Below, one piece after another: positions 25,269 to 34,391 of a stretch of 64,000 nt of DNA. This DNA is from Bacillus sp. KH172YL63. Lineage in GTDB: Bacteria > Bacillota > Bacilli > Bacillales > Bacillaceae_B. Where the stretch lies: contig NZ_AP022842.1 in NCBI RefSeq assembly GCF_011398925.1, forward strand, positions 3,398,001-3,462,000, in the 5' to 3' direction. A program made the translations under genes and the position numbers. A model generated the notes under the pieces. That model was not told the DNA's origin, searched no databases, and worked only from the letters and a program-made list of their open reading frames with translations. Position 1 is the stretch's first letter. Every line of letters starts with the position of its first letter.

Positions 25269-26342
25269 TTAGGATGTTTTTTTGCGGTTTCTCCATTTTC
25301 GGTATATTTTCCCGTTCAGGAAGAAGAATCTGGTGATCCAGCCGGCTTCTCCGATGAATTGTTTGGAGAAGGATTGTACTTTGGGCTGGGTGGTGGCTTT
25401 ATTGTCGGACAGGTAGACGCCTATGAGCCCTTTGTTGATGAGGCGGTGAAAGTGGGCATGGGGAAGCTGATGGGTATGCTCGTCCGCTTTATGAAGAAAA
25501 TGAAGGAGCCGTTCTTTCAGGTGCTCATCATTTTCATAGTAAAAGCAGAAGTTCAAATCCCCTTCCTCATGATCCTCATCCTGATCGATGAAATAATCAA
25601 GCAGGATATGAAGTCCTTGAATATACGGGAAATAGCCCTGTTTGATCTTCTCCGTATACGAAGGCTGAAAGTCGTTCCTTGATGCATAAGACACTAAGCA
25701 GAAGATGCCGAGTGTGGAACCTGAACAGGCGGAGAACTCGTACCAGTCCATGTCGGGAAGGTTCTTCCGGTGGGTTTCAAACCAGCTTTTCAGCCTTCCC
25801 ACCCTTTCTTCTTTGATCACATGCTTATGTATCTGCAAGTCGCAGTAGTATTCGCATAGCTGAAGCAGGTCGGGCCGTATGCTGTCGTAGTGCTCCAATG
25901 ATCCCAGGACGGATTGACAGGTGAGCACCAGGTCTTTCAGGTAACCTCCGTCATCCTGGTCTGTCCTTAATGCATAGTAATTGACCGGCACAGCGCCTAC
26001 TGTCAGGGCGTCTTTCATCGATTGATGAAGGAGGGCGAAATCATCCGGATCGAGTGATACACTGCGATCGCATAAATTATCAAGATAATCACTGATTGTC
26101 TGATAAGCGACGATGAAACGGATCGTGTCTGCTTTTTTACCGAGTGAAAGCAGAGAAAGGATCGACCCTCCTTCACAATGGAACGTCTTATGCTCGATAC
26201 TCGCAAGTGCCTGATGTCTCAGCTCTTCATTCGGAATGGCTTCCGCTTTTTGCTTCCAGGCATCTAGCTCCCTGTGCACAATCGGAAAAACCGTACGGTA
26301 TATCTTTGTCATCAAGGAAAAGGGATCATTCGGAATCGCCAA
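25269..26342 (-). CDS. ytpB: Tetraprenyl-beta-curcumene synthase family (YtpB, DUF2600)
   Basis: About 357 residues of the YtpB class of terpene cyclases, which lack the classical class I signature. An acidic DYLDNLCDR motif lies near residue 90 and acidic DYFIDQDEDHEE near 270. B. subtilis YtpB converts tetraprenyl diphosphate to beta-curcumene, the precursor of C35 sesquarterpenes in spores. The ribosome site AAGAGG overlaps the upstream GTG 26351 and sits eight bases before TTG 26342, so the latter start is preferred. The ytpA stop is about 15 bases upstream, indicating an operon. Confidence 0.9.
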   Translation of the reverse strand: MAIPNDPFSLMTKIYRTVFPIVHRELDAWKQKAEAIPNEELRHQALASIEHKTFHCEGGSILSLLSLGKKADTIRFIVAYQTISDYLDNLCDRSVSLDPDDFALLHQSMKDALTVGAVPVNYYALRTDQDDGGYLKDLVLTCQSVLGSLEHYDSIRPDLLQLCEYYCDLQIHKHVIKEERVGRLKSWFETHRKNLPDMDWYEFSACSGSTLGIFCLVSYASRNDFQPSYTEKIKQGYFPYIQGLHILLDYFIDQDEDHEEGDLNFCFYYENDEHLKERLLHFLHKADEHTHQLPHAHFHRLINKGLIGVYLSDNKATTQPKVQSFSKQFIGEAGWITRFFFLNGKIYRKWRNRKKTS

Positions 26343-26356
26343 TACGTCCACCTCTT

Positions 26357-27160
26357 TTACAAAATATAACCCAGCGCCTTCAGCCGGCTTTCTATGAATG
26401 TTTTAGAGTACTCAAAGATTTCTTCTCTTTCCGGTTCATTATAAATTTCATGATAGCATTTTGGCCATTCTTTGTAATGCATTTCGGATAAAGAAAGTTC
26501 ATTGAACCATTTCTTCACCGCTTTTTTATCAACGATCTTATCATCCCCGGCCTGTAGGACAAGAAGGGGTACGTCGGGCATTTTTTCAAGGTTCATAAAC
26601 GCCAGTTTTATCGCTTGGGAGAGTTCCCTGTACCAGCGGACTGACACCTTGGTGATGTAGAGCGAATCATTGCTGTCGATTTCACGTACGTCAGCGTTTC
26701 TTGTCGCCATATCAATCGTAAGTCCCGATGGAAATTTCACCATGGGTGCGATTTTATTAAGTCCGTGGGACAAAAGCTCAATTGGTTTGCTCGGTTTCGT
26801 GACAAGTCCGAGACACGGGGAAGACAGGACAACACCTGCCAGGTTCACATGGGATTCCTGCAGCATCCTGACGGCGATGAGCCCCCCCATGCTGTGACCG
26901 ATCATAAACACTGGCAGATCGAATTGATAGGCTGCCTGCACCCAGTCCTTCACTTCTATAATATAGTCATCAAAGGCATCGATATGTCCCCTCTGACTGC
27001 GGGATGTCATCCCCTGACCGGGAAGATCCCCCATGATGACGTGAAATCCTGCTGAACGCCACATTTCAATGAGCCAGCCGTACCGGCCATGATGTTCCAT
27101 TGCTCCATGAATGATGACGATGACTGCCTTTGCCTCTTGATCTGATTCCCATTTCCACAT
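26357..27160 (-). CDS. ytpA: Alpha/beta hydrolase, lysophospholipase/monoacylglycerol lipase type (YtpA)
   Basis: A 267-residue serine hydrolase. The nucleophile elbow GHSMGG lies near residue 94, the catalytic Asp is in LLVLQAGDDKIVD and the His in CYHEIYNE. In B. subtilis YtpA is a lysophospholipase linked to bacilysocin formation; that product is not assumed here. AAAGGAGGATTTGCC precedes ATG 27160, so the 109 upstream in-frame codons are non-coding. It is the first gene of the ytpA-ytpB operon. Confidence 0.88.
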   Translation of the reverse strand: MWKWESDQEAKAVIVIIHGAMEHHGRYGWLIEMWRSAGFHVIMGDLPGQGMTSRSQRGHIDAFDDYIIEVKDWVQAAYQFDLPVFMIGHSMGGLIAVRMLQESHVNLAGVVLSSPCLGLVTKPSKPIELLSHGLNKIAPMVKFPSGLTIDMATRNADVREIDSNDSLYITKVSVRWYRELSQAIKLAFMNLEKMPDVPLLVLQAGDDKIVDKKAVKKWFNELSLSEMHYKEWPKCYHEIYNEPEREEIFEYSKTFIESRLKALGYIL

Positions 27161-27244
27161 GGCAAATCCTCCTTTGTAGTTCTCTATATGATTGAATTCT
27201 GCTACCATTATTATAATAAATAATATTGAAAGGGGTAGTGAAAA

Positions 27245-27760
27245 ATGCTTTATCCATACTATGATAAAAAACCGGTCATCGCTGAGTCTGCCTATATCGC
27301 CGATCACGTGACCATTACCGGTGATGTGGAAATCGGTGAAGAGTCCAGTATTTGGTTCAACACTGTGATCAGGGGGGATGTCGCTCCGACTAAAATCGGC
27401 AATAAGGTGAATATCCAGGATAACTCGGTCCTTCATCAGAGCCCAAACAACCCTCTCATCCTTGAAGATCAAGTGACGGTTGGCCATGGCGTGATCCTAC
27501 ATAGCTGCAAGATCCGGAAAAAGGCTTTGATCGGTATGGGATCGATCATTCTCGATAACGCCGAAATCGGTGAAGGAGCTTTCATCGGGGCCGGAAGCCT
27601 TGTCCCTCAAGGGAAAGTCATCCCGCCCAACACGCTCGCCTTCGGTCGCCCGGCCAAAGTCGTAAGGGAGCTGAATGAGCATGATATAAGTGAAATGACG
27701 CGCATTTCACGGGAGTATGCGGAAAAAGGGCAATATTATAAGAACATCGAACCGATTTAA
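27245..27760 (+). CDS. ytoA: Gamma carbonic anhydrase family protein (YtoA)
   Basis: A 171-residue left-handed beta-helix protein with hexapeptide repeats (ADHVTITGDVEIGEESSIWFNTVIRGDV) and the three metal histidines in DNSVLHQ, TVGHGVILHSC. Members bind zinc or iron as trimers; some are carbonic anhydrases, but YtoA activity is not proven. AAAGGGG precedes ATG 27245. It is divergent from ytpA, separated by an AT-rich 84-base region, and followed by a strong terminator. Confidence 0.9.
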   Translation: MLYPYYDKKPVIAESAYIADHVTITGDVEIGEESSIWFNTVIRGDVAPTKIGNKVNIQDNSVLHQSPNNPLILEDQVTVGHGVILHSCKIRKKALIGMGSIILDNAEIGEGAFIGAGSLVPQGKVIPPNTLAFGRPAKVVRELNEHDISEMTRISREYAEKGQYYKNIEPI

Positions 27761-27847
27761 CTTCCTATACTTGGGATACCCTTTCCTTCATGGAATTACT
27801 CATGGAATATTTACAAAGAAGAAGGTTCCTTTTTTCATCCCAACATC

Positions 27848-27883
27848 AAAAAGACCAACACCAGAAAAGTGTTGGTCTTTTTT
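27848..27883. terminator. Bidirectional intrinsic terminator
   Basis: AAAAAGACCAACAC and GTGTTGGTCTTTTTT flank a short loop, between convergent ytoA and metK. Confidence 0.85.
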
Positions 27884-27890
27884 GTCTTCT

Positions 27891-29093
27891 CTATTCGCCT
27901 AACGCTGCTGCTTTTAACGCTTCAGCTTTGTTTGTACGCTCCCAAGGAAGATCGATGTCGTTACGGCCAAAGTGTCCGTAAGCAGCTGTCTGCTTGTAGA
28001 TCGGACGACGAAGGTCTAACATTCTGATGATTCCTGCAGGACGAAGGTCAAAGTTGTTGCTGACAACGTCGATCAGGACGTCTTCAGATACTTTTCCTGT
28101 TCCAAACGTATCAACTGAAATCGATACTGGTTTAGCAACACCGATTGCATACGCAAGTTGAACTTCACATTTGTCGGCAAGTCCCGCTGCTACGATGTTC
28201 TTTGCAACATAACGTGCTGCATACGCTGCTGAACGGTCAACTTTCGTAGCATCCTTACCGGAGAATGCACCGCCACCGTGACGGGCATATCCGCCGTAAG
28301 TGTCAACGATGATCTTACGGCCAGTCAATCCTGCATCACCTTGTGGTCCACCGATAACGAAGCGGCCAGTCGGGTTGATGAAGTATTTTGTATTTTCGTC
28401 GATCAATTCGCCAGGTACAACCGGATCGATAACATATTCTTTCAGGTTACGCTGAATTTGCTCAAGCGTCACTTCCGGGTGATGCTGAGTAGAGATAACG
28501 ATCGTGTCGATGCGGACCGGTTTATCGTTTTCATCATATTCAACTGTTACTTGTGTTTTTCCATCTGGACGAAGGTAAGGAAGGATTTCTTCTTTACGCA
28601 CTTCTGTCAGACGACGGGAAATTTTGTGTGCAAGGGAAATCGGAAGAGGCATAAGCTCTTTCGTTTCGTTACAAGCGAATCCAAACATCAATCCTTGGTC
28701 ACCTGCACCGATTGCATCGATTTCTTCTTCAGACATTTGACCTTCACGTGCTTCAAGTGCCTGGTCAACACCTTGAGCGATATCTGCAGATTGCTCATCG
28801 ATTGATGTCAGCACTGCACATGTTTCAGCATCAAAGCCATATTTCGCACGTGTATAGCCGATTTCACGGATTGTTTCACGAACGATTTTTGGAATATCGA
28901 CATACGTGTTAGTAGTGATTTCACCAGCAACAAGCACAAGACCCGTTGTAACGGATGTTTCACATGCCACACGGGCATTCGGATCATTTGTAAGAATTGC
29001 ATCAAGAATTGAATCAGAAATTTGGTCACAAATTTTATCTGGATGTCCTTCGGTTACGGACTCAGATGTAAACAGACGACGTTTAGTTGACAT
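27891..29093 (-). CDS. metK: S-adenosylmethionine synthetase
   Basis: A 400-residue enzyme that makes SAM from methionine and ATP in the cytosol. The N-terminal motif [17 protein letters not shown] (ATP/metal) and the glycine-rich [19 protein letters not shown] are complete. Three-domain length is standard. ATG 29093 follows GGAGGAACCTTG; the preceding TTG in frame is too close to the ribosome site. It is controlled by the SAM-I riboswitch upstream, giving product feedback. Confidence 0.97.
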   Translation of the reverse strand: MSTKRRLFTSESVTEGHPDKICDQISDSILDAILTNDPNARVACETSVTTGLVLVAGEITTNTYVDIPKIVRETIREIGYTRAKYGFDAETCAVLTSIDEQSADIAQGVDQALEAREGQMSEEEIDAIGAGDQGLMFGFACNETKELMPLPISLAHKISRRLTEVRKEEILPYLRPDGKTQVTVEYDENDKPVRIDTIVISTQHHPEVTLEQIQRNLKEYVIDPVVPGELIDENTKYFINPTGRFVIGGPQGDAGLTGRKIIVDTYGGYARHGGGAFSGKDATKVDRSAAYAARYVAKNIVAAGLADKCEVQLAYAIGVAKPVSISVDTFGTGKVSEDVLIDVVSNNFDLRPAGIIRMLDLRRPIYKQTAAYGHFGRNDIDLPWERTNKAEALKAAALGE

Positions 29094-29238
29094 CAAGGTT
29101 CCTCCTTAAGCGTAGTTGTCAGATATCCATCCGACAAAACATTAAACAGATACGGTACTCATTCCCTAAGTAGTATGAAGTAAACACGTTTTTTTTATAA
29201 AAAAATCGTGGTTTATGTGCGTTTGGTCCACTATAAAC

Positions 29239-29459
29239 AGAAAAAAACCTTCCCCATTCAGCATCAGAGGAAAGGTTTCAGATCATAGCCGCGCCTTTTC
29301 TCTCTTATCGTTCAAGGTTCTTTAACCTTGCCTCAGTTTAGCACCTTCGCTTAATCAGATCTGTTTCAAACAGAAAAGATCCATTTACTATTTAGCAGGT
29401 TGCTGGGTTTCATAGGGTCTGCTCCCTCCACCAGCTCAGGATAAGAGTATCCGTTCAAG
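29239..29459 (-). ncRNA. SAM-I riboswitch (S-box) of metK
   Basis: The minus-strand leader shows the S-box core in order: CTCTTATCCTGAG, GGTGGAGGGA, CCTATGAAACCC, GCAACC, AAGGTGCTAA and a final terminator stem (AAACCTTTCC with GGGGAAGGTTT, then T run) at 29239-29279. Binding of SAM should favour the terminator and lower metK transcription. Confidence 0.95.
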
Positions 29460-29464
29460 GAACA

Positions 29465-29493
29465 ATGATAACGGTTAGGACAAAGGGTGTCAA
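29465..29493 (-). promoter_or_regulatory. Sigma-A promoter of metK
   Basis: TTGACA (29493-29488) and TATCAT (29470-29465) on the minus strand, with exactly 17 bases between, just before the S-box. Confidence 0.8.
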
Positions 29494-29684
29494 CTTTTTT
29501 TCCGCTGACAGGTTTAACCAAGCTTCAGCCTATTTTGCATCGCTTCAAATACGAGTGAAACACCCTATTTCCACCTTGAGGCTAAACATTCGGACGAACT
29601 CTACATATATATAAGAAGAAACCCCGTTTGCCCGTATGAAAAATGTGACAAATTGGAAACACCATATAAAATTACTCAAATAGT

Positions 29685-29713
29685 ATAGACTAATGATCCA
29701 ATTGTGTTATACT
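29685..29713 (+). promoter_or_regulatory. Candidate pckA promoter
   Basis: TAGACT (29685-29690) and TATACT (29708-29713) at 17-base spacing, about 50 bases before the pckA start. In B. subtilis this promoter is repressed by CcpN; I cannot confirm a CcpN box. Confidence 0.45.
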
Positions 29714-29764
29714 ATTTTTGTGAAGAAAGCGAGATCATTAAATTTATATAAAGGAAGGGTTCGA

Positions 29765-31354
29765 ATGAATTCAGTGAGCATGTCTAATGAATTAATGGAA
29801 TTACTTAACGGTCAAAATATTCAGGAACAATTATCTGTTTCTCAACTAGTTGAAAAAGTCCTTCAGCGAAATGAAGGCGTTTTAACATCATCAGGGGCAG
29901 TCAGAGCAGAAACTGGTAAATACACAGGACGCTCTCCTAAGGATAAATTCATTGTAGAAGAACCATCCACCAAGGATAAGATTGAGTGGGGTTCAGTCAA
30001 TCAACCGATCTCCCCGGAATCCTTCGATAAATTATATACGAAAGTCATTGAATACTTAAAGGAAAAAGAAGAAGTCTTCTCTTTCAAAGGGTTTGCAGGA
30101 GCAGATCCGAAACATAGATTACCAATCCAGGTGATCAACGAACTCGCCTGGCATAACCTTTTTGCCCACCAACTCTTCATCCGCCCGACTGAAGACGAGC
30201 TGAAGGATCACCTCTCTGAATTCACTGTCGTGTCGGCACCGAATTTCAAAGCAGATCCTGCTGTGGACGGTACACATTCGGAAACTTTCATCATTGTATC
30301 ATTTGAAAGAAGAATCGTGTTGATCGGTGGAACGGAATATGCTGGAGAGATGAAGAAATCGATCTTCTCTGTCATGAACTATGTGCTTCCTGAATCCGAC
30401 ATCCTTTCCATGCACTGCTCATCGAACGTTGGCCGCGAAGGTGATGTGGCTCTGTTCTTCGGCCTGTCAGGCACAGGAAAAACGACCCTTTCTGCTGATT
30501 CAAACCGCCGTTTAATCGGGGACGATGAACACGGCTGGTCACCGAATGGCGTCTTCAACATTGAAGGCGGTTGCTACGCAAAATGCATCGGGCTCACCCG
30601 TGAAAAAGAGCCGCAGATCTTTGATGCGATCCGTTTCGGTTCGGTGCTTGAAAACGTCGTGCTTGACGACCATTCACGCATAGCTGATTACGAAGATAAT
30701 TCCCTGACTGAAAACACACGTGCTGCGTACCCCCTTCAAGCGATGGAAAATATCGTGGAACCAAGTATCGCAGGACACCCTAATACAATCGTCTTCCTGA
30801 CTGCGGATGCTTTCGGCGTACTGCCTCCGATCAGCAAGCTGACGAAAGAACAGGCGATGTACCACTTCCTGAGCGGATATACATCAAAGCTGGCAGGTAC
30901 GGAACGTGGCATCACTTCGCCGCAAGCAACGTTCTCGACATGCTTCGGATCTCCATTCCTGCCGCTTCCGGCAACGCGCTATGCAGAGATGCTCGGCAAA
31001 AAGATCGATGAGCATAATGCCCAGGTCTTCCTTGTGAACACAGGATGGACCGGCGGTGAGTACGGAGTCGGTAACCGTATGAAATTACCATACACCCGTG
31101 CCATGATCCAAGCTGCCCTTGAAGGAGAATTGACAAATGTAGAAACGGTGAAAGATGACATCTTCGGCTTAAATATCCCTGTCCACGTCCCTGGGGTTCC
31201 TGATGAAGTCCTTCAACCGAAGAAAACATGGTCAAATGAAACCGCCTATGAAACAAAAGCGAGAGAACTTGCTCACAAATTCAACGAGAATTTTAAAAAA
31301 TTCTCCAACGTCCCTTCAGACATCCAGCAACAAGGCGGACCATCCGTAAAATAA
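29765..31354 (+). CDS. pckA: Phosphoenolpyruvate carboxykinase (ATP)
   Basis: A 529-residue gluconeogenic enzyme converting oxaloacetate and ATP to PEP, ADP and CO2. The kinase-type P loop [11 protein letters not shown], the metal-binding IGDDEHGW and the [18 protein letters not shown] substrate loop near residue 50 ([14 protein letters not shown]) are all present. AAGGAAGGGTTCGA precedes ATG 29765; the 24 codons upstream in frame are promoter sequence. It is divergent from metK, as in B. subtilis. Full length. Confidence 0.96.
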   Translation: MNSVSMSNELMELLNGQNIQEQLSVSQLVEKVLQRNEGVLTSSGAVRAETGKYTGRSPKDKFIVEEPSTKDKIEWGSVNQPISPESFDKLYTKVIEYLKEKEEVFSFKGFAGADPKHRLPIQVINELAWHNLFAHQLFIRPTEDELKDHLSEFTVVSAPNFKADPAVDGTHSETFIIVSFERRIVLIGGTEYAGEMKKSIFSVMNYVLPESDILSMHCSSNVGREGDVALFFGLSGTGKTTLSADSNRRLIGDDEHGWSPNGVFNIEGGCYAKCIGLTREKEPQIFDAIRFGSVLENVVLDDHSRIADYEDNSLTENTRAAYPLQAMENIVEPSIAGHPNTIVFLTADAFGVLPPISKLTKEQAMYHFLSGYTSKLAGTERGITSPQATFSTCFGSPFLPLPATRYAEMLGKKIDEHNAQVFLVNTGWTGGEYGVGNRMKLPYTRAMIQAALEGELTNVETVKDDIFGLNIPVHVPGVPDEVLQPKKTWSNETAYETKARELAHKFNENFKKFSNVPSDIQQQGGPSVK

Positions 31355-31366
31355 TGAACAAACTGA

Positions 31367-31400
31367 AAGGTCCGTCCCTCATTCACGAGGGACGGACCTT
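31367..31400. terminator. Bidirectional terminator (GGGACGGACCT family)
   Basis: AAGGTCCGTCCCTC and GAGGGACGGACCTT are perfect complements around ATTCAC, between pckA and a convergent small gene. Confidence 0.8.
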
Positions 31401-31412
31401 CTTCATGTACCG

Positions 31413-31562
31413 CTACAAACCTTTCTTTCGGCCGGTGATGCGGTTAAATAAAAATACGACAACGGCGATGATCAGTAAGATATGGATGATAGCTCCGCCG
31501 ATTTTGAATATTAATCCAAGTAACCATAGAACCAGTAAAATACCAATGATGGTCCAAAGCAT
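31413..31562 (-). CDS. Small Lmo0937-type membrane protein
   Basis: A 49-residue protein starting ATG 31562 (MLWTIIGILLVLWLLGLIFK). AAGGAGG lies at good distance upstream and TAG ends the frame at 31413. Two hydrophobic segments (about 3-20 and 22-39) are followed by a basic tail RITGRKKGL. This pattern fits the lmo0937/DUF5670 family of tiny hydrophobic proteins seen across Firmicutes; function unknown. It is short enough to be missed by routine ORF calling. Confidence 0.85.
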   Translation of the reverse strand: MLWTIIGILLVLWLLGLIFKIGGAIIHILLIIAVVVFLFNRITGRKKGL

Positions 31563-31650
31563 GTCTTTTCCTCCTTACAACTGTTATTGCTCCTAAGATT
31601 CCCTATTTTGCTGATTTTAAAACTTGGCTGTGATTGGTTTTAAGAAAAAG

Positions 31651-31868
31651 GCTGTTTTTGCAAAGATGGTTGCTATTATTAGACGTTAATGTGAGCATTT
31701 TCGGAAATCTGAGACTTTGGAGTAATAAAATTGCCATAACGATGAATCAAGAGTAGTGTACCTGAATGACGTTTATCACTACTATTCAGATGATGAATAA
31801 GCAGTTTATTTATCCAATGAATTTTTTGTTTTTATCTTCGATGGTTGATCCTCGCTGCAGATGCGACT
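31651..31868. mobile_element. MITE-like element copy C (inverted, interrupted and truncated)
   Basis: Reading left to right it matches the reverse complement of copy B. The terminal repeat gctgtttttgcaaagatggt...tattatt lies at 31651-31680, then TTAATGTGAGC...CTGAGACTTTGGAGTAATAA, then an unrelated stretch of about 85 bases, then TTTATCTTCGATGGTTGAT and CTCGCTGCAGATGC up to about 31868, where similarity stops. The central palindrome and the other terminal repeat are missing. It fills most of the 391-base gap before the GNAT gene. Confidence 0.6.
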
Positions 31869-31953
31869 TCCTCAATCTCCTACTAAAATACTTCTTTACT
31901 AAATATTACTAATTTTGTTATAATATTGATTAAAATTCACAGGGGGAATAAAG

Positions 31954-32748
31954 ATGATCAGACAGCTGACAGAGAAGGATCATGAGCTATGCCAACGTCT
32001 CATTCATCAGCAGCCGGCGGAGAATTTGTTCATCATCGGTGACATCGAGGCATTCGGTTATGAGCAGGACTTCCAAAAAATCTGGGGAGACTTCGACGAC
32101 GAAGAAAATTTGAGGGGCGTACTGCTTAAGTACCGGGAAAATTTCATCCCTTTCGCTGTTGGGGAATTCGATGCGGAAGGCTTCGCTTCCATCATTAACG
32201 GAACCGAAGACTATGGCATCATGTCTGGACTAAAACGGGTTGTATCAGAGGTGGAACCGTTCTTGACACGGTCGATAAAATCAAAGCGGCATATGCACTA
32301 TGCCAAATGTGACAGTACTTCGATGATGTCCCATTCTCCACTGCCTCATGTGAAGGAAGCGGACCTCACGGATATTCCCAGGCTCGTGGCACTCCTCAAT
32401 AGCATCCCTGAATTCAGCGGCGGCGATTTCACCGTTGAAAAAAGAAAGCACAGCATGGAAGCCGGCGTGTCCAGAAGCTATTATGTGGAGAAAGACGGAA
32501 TGTTTGTATCTTCTGCTTCCACTACTGCTGAAAACAGCCTGTCTGCCATGATCGTCGCCGTGTGCACCCATCCCGAATACAAGAAACAGGGCTATGCGAC
32601 TGACTGTATGACGAAGCTTTGCCGTGACGTGTTAGAAGAAGGAAAAGAGCTCTGTTTGTTTTATGATAATCCTGAAGCAGGGAAGATCTATAAGCGGATC
32701 GGCTTTAAGGATATCGGTTATTGGTCCCTATATAAATTTCATCAATAG
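31954..32748 (+). CDS. GNAT family N-acetyltransferase
   Basis: A 264-residue acetyltransferase. The acetyl-CoA motif A is visible as AVCTHPEYKKQGYATDCMTKL near 205-225 (Q/R-x-x-G-x-A type), followed by LFYDNPEAGKIYKRIGFKDIG typical of motif B. The N-terminal half (ENLFIIGDIEAFGYEQDFQ) belongs to a second, degenerate GNAT-like domain. The substrate is unknown. It is a single gene preceded by the repeat element and followed by a strong terminator. Confidence 0.85.
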   Translation: MIRQLTEKDHELCQRLIHQQPAENLFIIGDIEAFGYEQDFQKIWGDFDDEENLRGVLLKYRENFIPFAVGEFDAEGFASIINGTEDYGIMSGLKRVVSEVEPFLTRSIKSKRHMHYAKCDSTSMMSHSPLPHVKEADLTDIPRLVALLNSIPEFSGGDFTVEKRKHSMEAGVSRSYYVEKDGMFVSSASTTAENSLSAMIVAVCTHPEYKKQGYATDCMTKLCRDVLEEGKELCLFYDNPEAGKIYKRIGFKDIGYWSLYKFHQ

Positions 32749-32782
32749 AAAAAAGTTGACCCTACTCAGGGCCAACTTTTTT
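32749..32782. terminator. Bidirectional intrinsic terminator
   Basis: AAAAAAGTTGACCCT faces AGGGCCAACTTTTTT around four bases, between the GNAT gene and convergent bioY. Confidence 0.85.
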
Positions 32783-32784
32783 CT

Positions 32785-33351
32785 TTATACGGCCACTTTG
32801 CGGGCTGGAATCAATTTGGCCTGCACGAGGCGCTTTCTTACGGTGATCCCGATCCAGCTTGCAAGGAACGCTTTGATTAGGCCGACGACGATAAACGGAT
32901 ACACGCCTGCAGCCATCGCCTGTGCCCAGCTAAGATCAGCCACATATTTCAGCTGGATTGCACCAAGGATGAGCGTGATGACCATTCCGGCAGTATTGGC
33001 AAGCATCGCCATCGGAATCGTGAATCTCGTTTTCTCTAAAATCAAACCGGTGACATATGCCGCTGCAATAAAGCCGAAAATATATCCTCCGGTCGGACCG
33101 ACAAGGACGTGGGCCCCTCCGCTGAATCCAGCAAATACAGGAACACCGACGGCCCCCAGTGCCGCGTAACCCATTAAAGAGAACGCACCATACCTGCTTC
33201 CGAGGATGGTTGCCGTTAAACCTACCGCCAACGTTTGACCGCTGATCGGCACGAGCGGCAGCGGTATTTCTATTTGTGCAAAAATCCCTGTAATTGCCGC
33301 AAAAATCGCACAGTGGAGAATCACCCTTAATTTCTCACCATTCATGTTCAT
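32785..33351 (-). CDS. bioY: Biotin transporter BioY (ECF S component)
   Basis: A 188-residue membrane protein with six hydrophobic helices and BioY landmarks: IPLPLVPISGQTLAVGL near 28-44 and GPTGGYIFGFIAAAYVTG near 85-102. BioY binds biotin alone or with the shared ECF energising module (EcfT, EcfA1/A2), which is not in this window. The start may be ATG 33351 or 33345. A BirA-type operator lies just upstream, so expression should fall when biotin is plentiful. Confidence 0.92.
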   Translation of the reverse strand: MNMNGEKLRVILHCAIFAAITGIFAQIEIPLPLVPISGQTLAVGLTATILGSRYGAFSLMGYAALGAVGVPVFAGFSGGAHVLVGPTGGYIFGFIAAAYVTGLILEKTRFTIPMAMLANTAGMVITLILGAIQLKYVADLSWAQAMAAGVYPFIVVGLIKAFLASWIGITVRKRLVQAKLIPARKVAV

Positions 33352-33364
33352 ACCCCTCTCTATA

Positions 33365-33393
33365 TGTAAACTTTCTATAATTATAAGTTAACA
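33365..33393 (-). promoter_or_regulatory. BirA-type biotin operator
   Basis: On the minus strand TGTTAAC, 15 AT-rich bases and GTTTACA form the two half sites (consensus TTGTTAACC / GGTTAACAA, one mismatch in the second). A TATAAT-like box lies between them, so the operator would cover the bioY promoter. Confidence 0.7.
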
Positions 33394-33574
33394 TAATTAC
33401 CAGGTTTTGGGGTAGTTATTTTTAGGGGATCGGGTGATTTTTTGATAGGCTGTATTCGTTGTTTCCACGTTGCGCGGGAACAGAGGCATTCCGTGCCAAG
33501 AGTCTTGAATGAGTCTCAACCTGATTTCTTCTTCCCCAGACTCCATGGCAGAGTGCACCATTTTAAAAAATGGA

Positions 33575-33832
33575 TGTTTTCGTAAACATTGTGGCTTTTA
33601 GACAAGCGAGGTGCGGTTGATTTCCGCTACAGATGCTCTCTTTCCGCGGGGATGGCGGTGAGCCTCCTCGGACTGCGTCCTGCGGGGTCTCACCTGTCCA
33701 TCAGTTCCCGCAGGAGTCGAGCATCTGCAGCGAGAATCAACCATCGAAGATAAAAACCATTATTCCCTAGTCTCAAATTACCTCAGACGCTCACACTAAC
33801 CCCTATTAATAACAACAATTTATACGATAACA
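33575..33832. mobile_element. MITE-like element copy B (complete, with central palindrome)
   Basis: The ends tgttttcgtaaacattg (33575) and rc of aataacaacaatttatacga (to about 33832) form an imperfect terminal inverted repeat of about 25 bases. The interior holds a 24-base inverted repeat (33615-33638 with 33719-33742: GGTTGATT...CAGATGCTC and GAGCATCTG...AATCAACC). This encloses a GC-rich core with CCGCGGGGATGGCGGTGAG and CTCACC. No ORF or transposase is present. It occupies the gap between bioY and the small lipoprotein gene. Confidence 0.7.
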
Positions 33833-33910
33833 CCCTAAAAAAATTAACATCTTCCCGTACAAGCCTGAATATCCTTTGAATATGTGAAGAATGAGCTAAG
33901 GAGGATGAAC

Positions 33911-34243
33911 ATGAAGCGGCTGTTGGTCTTATTGTTGTGCATATCGGTTTTAAGCGCCTGCGGGGAGAAAAAGCCTGCATCGTATGAGTTATGCGGTTAC
34001 GGGGATATGATGGTGGTGGGGGATAAGGAATATGTAAAGGTTTCTGTAGAAAAGAAGCTGACCCTTGATGAGAAAATCGGCGCCATCAAAGAAAAGATTG
34101 AAACGAAGTATCATCCGGTCAATGATTTCACGACAAATACGCTGCCGGAAGGGACCCCGATTTATTCTGTAAAGGATCATAAACAATATTTGATTGCCCA
34201 AACGAAGGATAACCGCTATCTCCTGTATGAAGAAATTCATTAA
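33911..34243 (+). CDS. Small lipoprotein, function unknown
   Basis: A 110-residue predicted lipoprotein. MKRLLVLLLCISVLSACGEKK is a type II signal peptide with lipobox LSAC, so it should be anchored outside the membrane. The mature part is about 90 residues, with no recognised domain. AAGGAGG lies six bases before ATG 33911; an ATG at 33905 is too close to the ribosome site. It is a single gene with its own terminator. Confidence 0.8.
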   Translation: MKRLLVLLLCISVLSACGEKKPASYELCGYGDMMVVGDKEYVKVSVEKKLTLDEKIGAIKEKIETKYHPVNDFTTNTLPEGTPIYSVKDHKQYLIAQTKDNRYLLYEEIH

Positions 34244-34278
34244 AAGGGCTGGGACAATCGTTCTTTAACTAAAGTAAA

Positions 34279-34336
34279 ATCCGAATGGTGCTTCGAAACT
34301 CTTTTCTGAGAATCGAATCCATTCGGATTTTTTTAT
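34279..34336 (+). terminator. Intrinsic terminator of the small lipoprotein gene
   Basis: AAATCCGAATGG pairs with CCATTCGGATTT, with an inner TTCGA/TCGAA pair, then TTTTTT. Confidence 0.75.
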
Positions 34337-34391
34337 GTCTTAGCCTATGCCATTTTGTGGAGGAGAACTCGGTCCTGTCTCTTGGTCTTTT

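Noticed and set aside
25170..25682. 170-codon plus-strand frame through the ytpB terminator
   Set aside because: It is antisense to the conserved ytpB 3' half and crosses a perfect terminator stem.
26357..27487. 109-residue N-terminal extension of ytpA
   Set aside because: It runs through the promoter region and into the divergent ytoA gene; AAAGGAGG marks the start at 27160.
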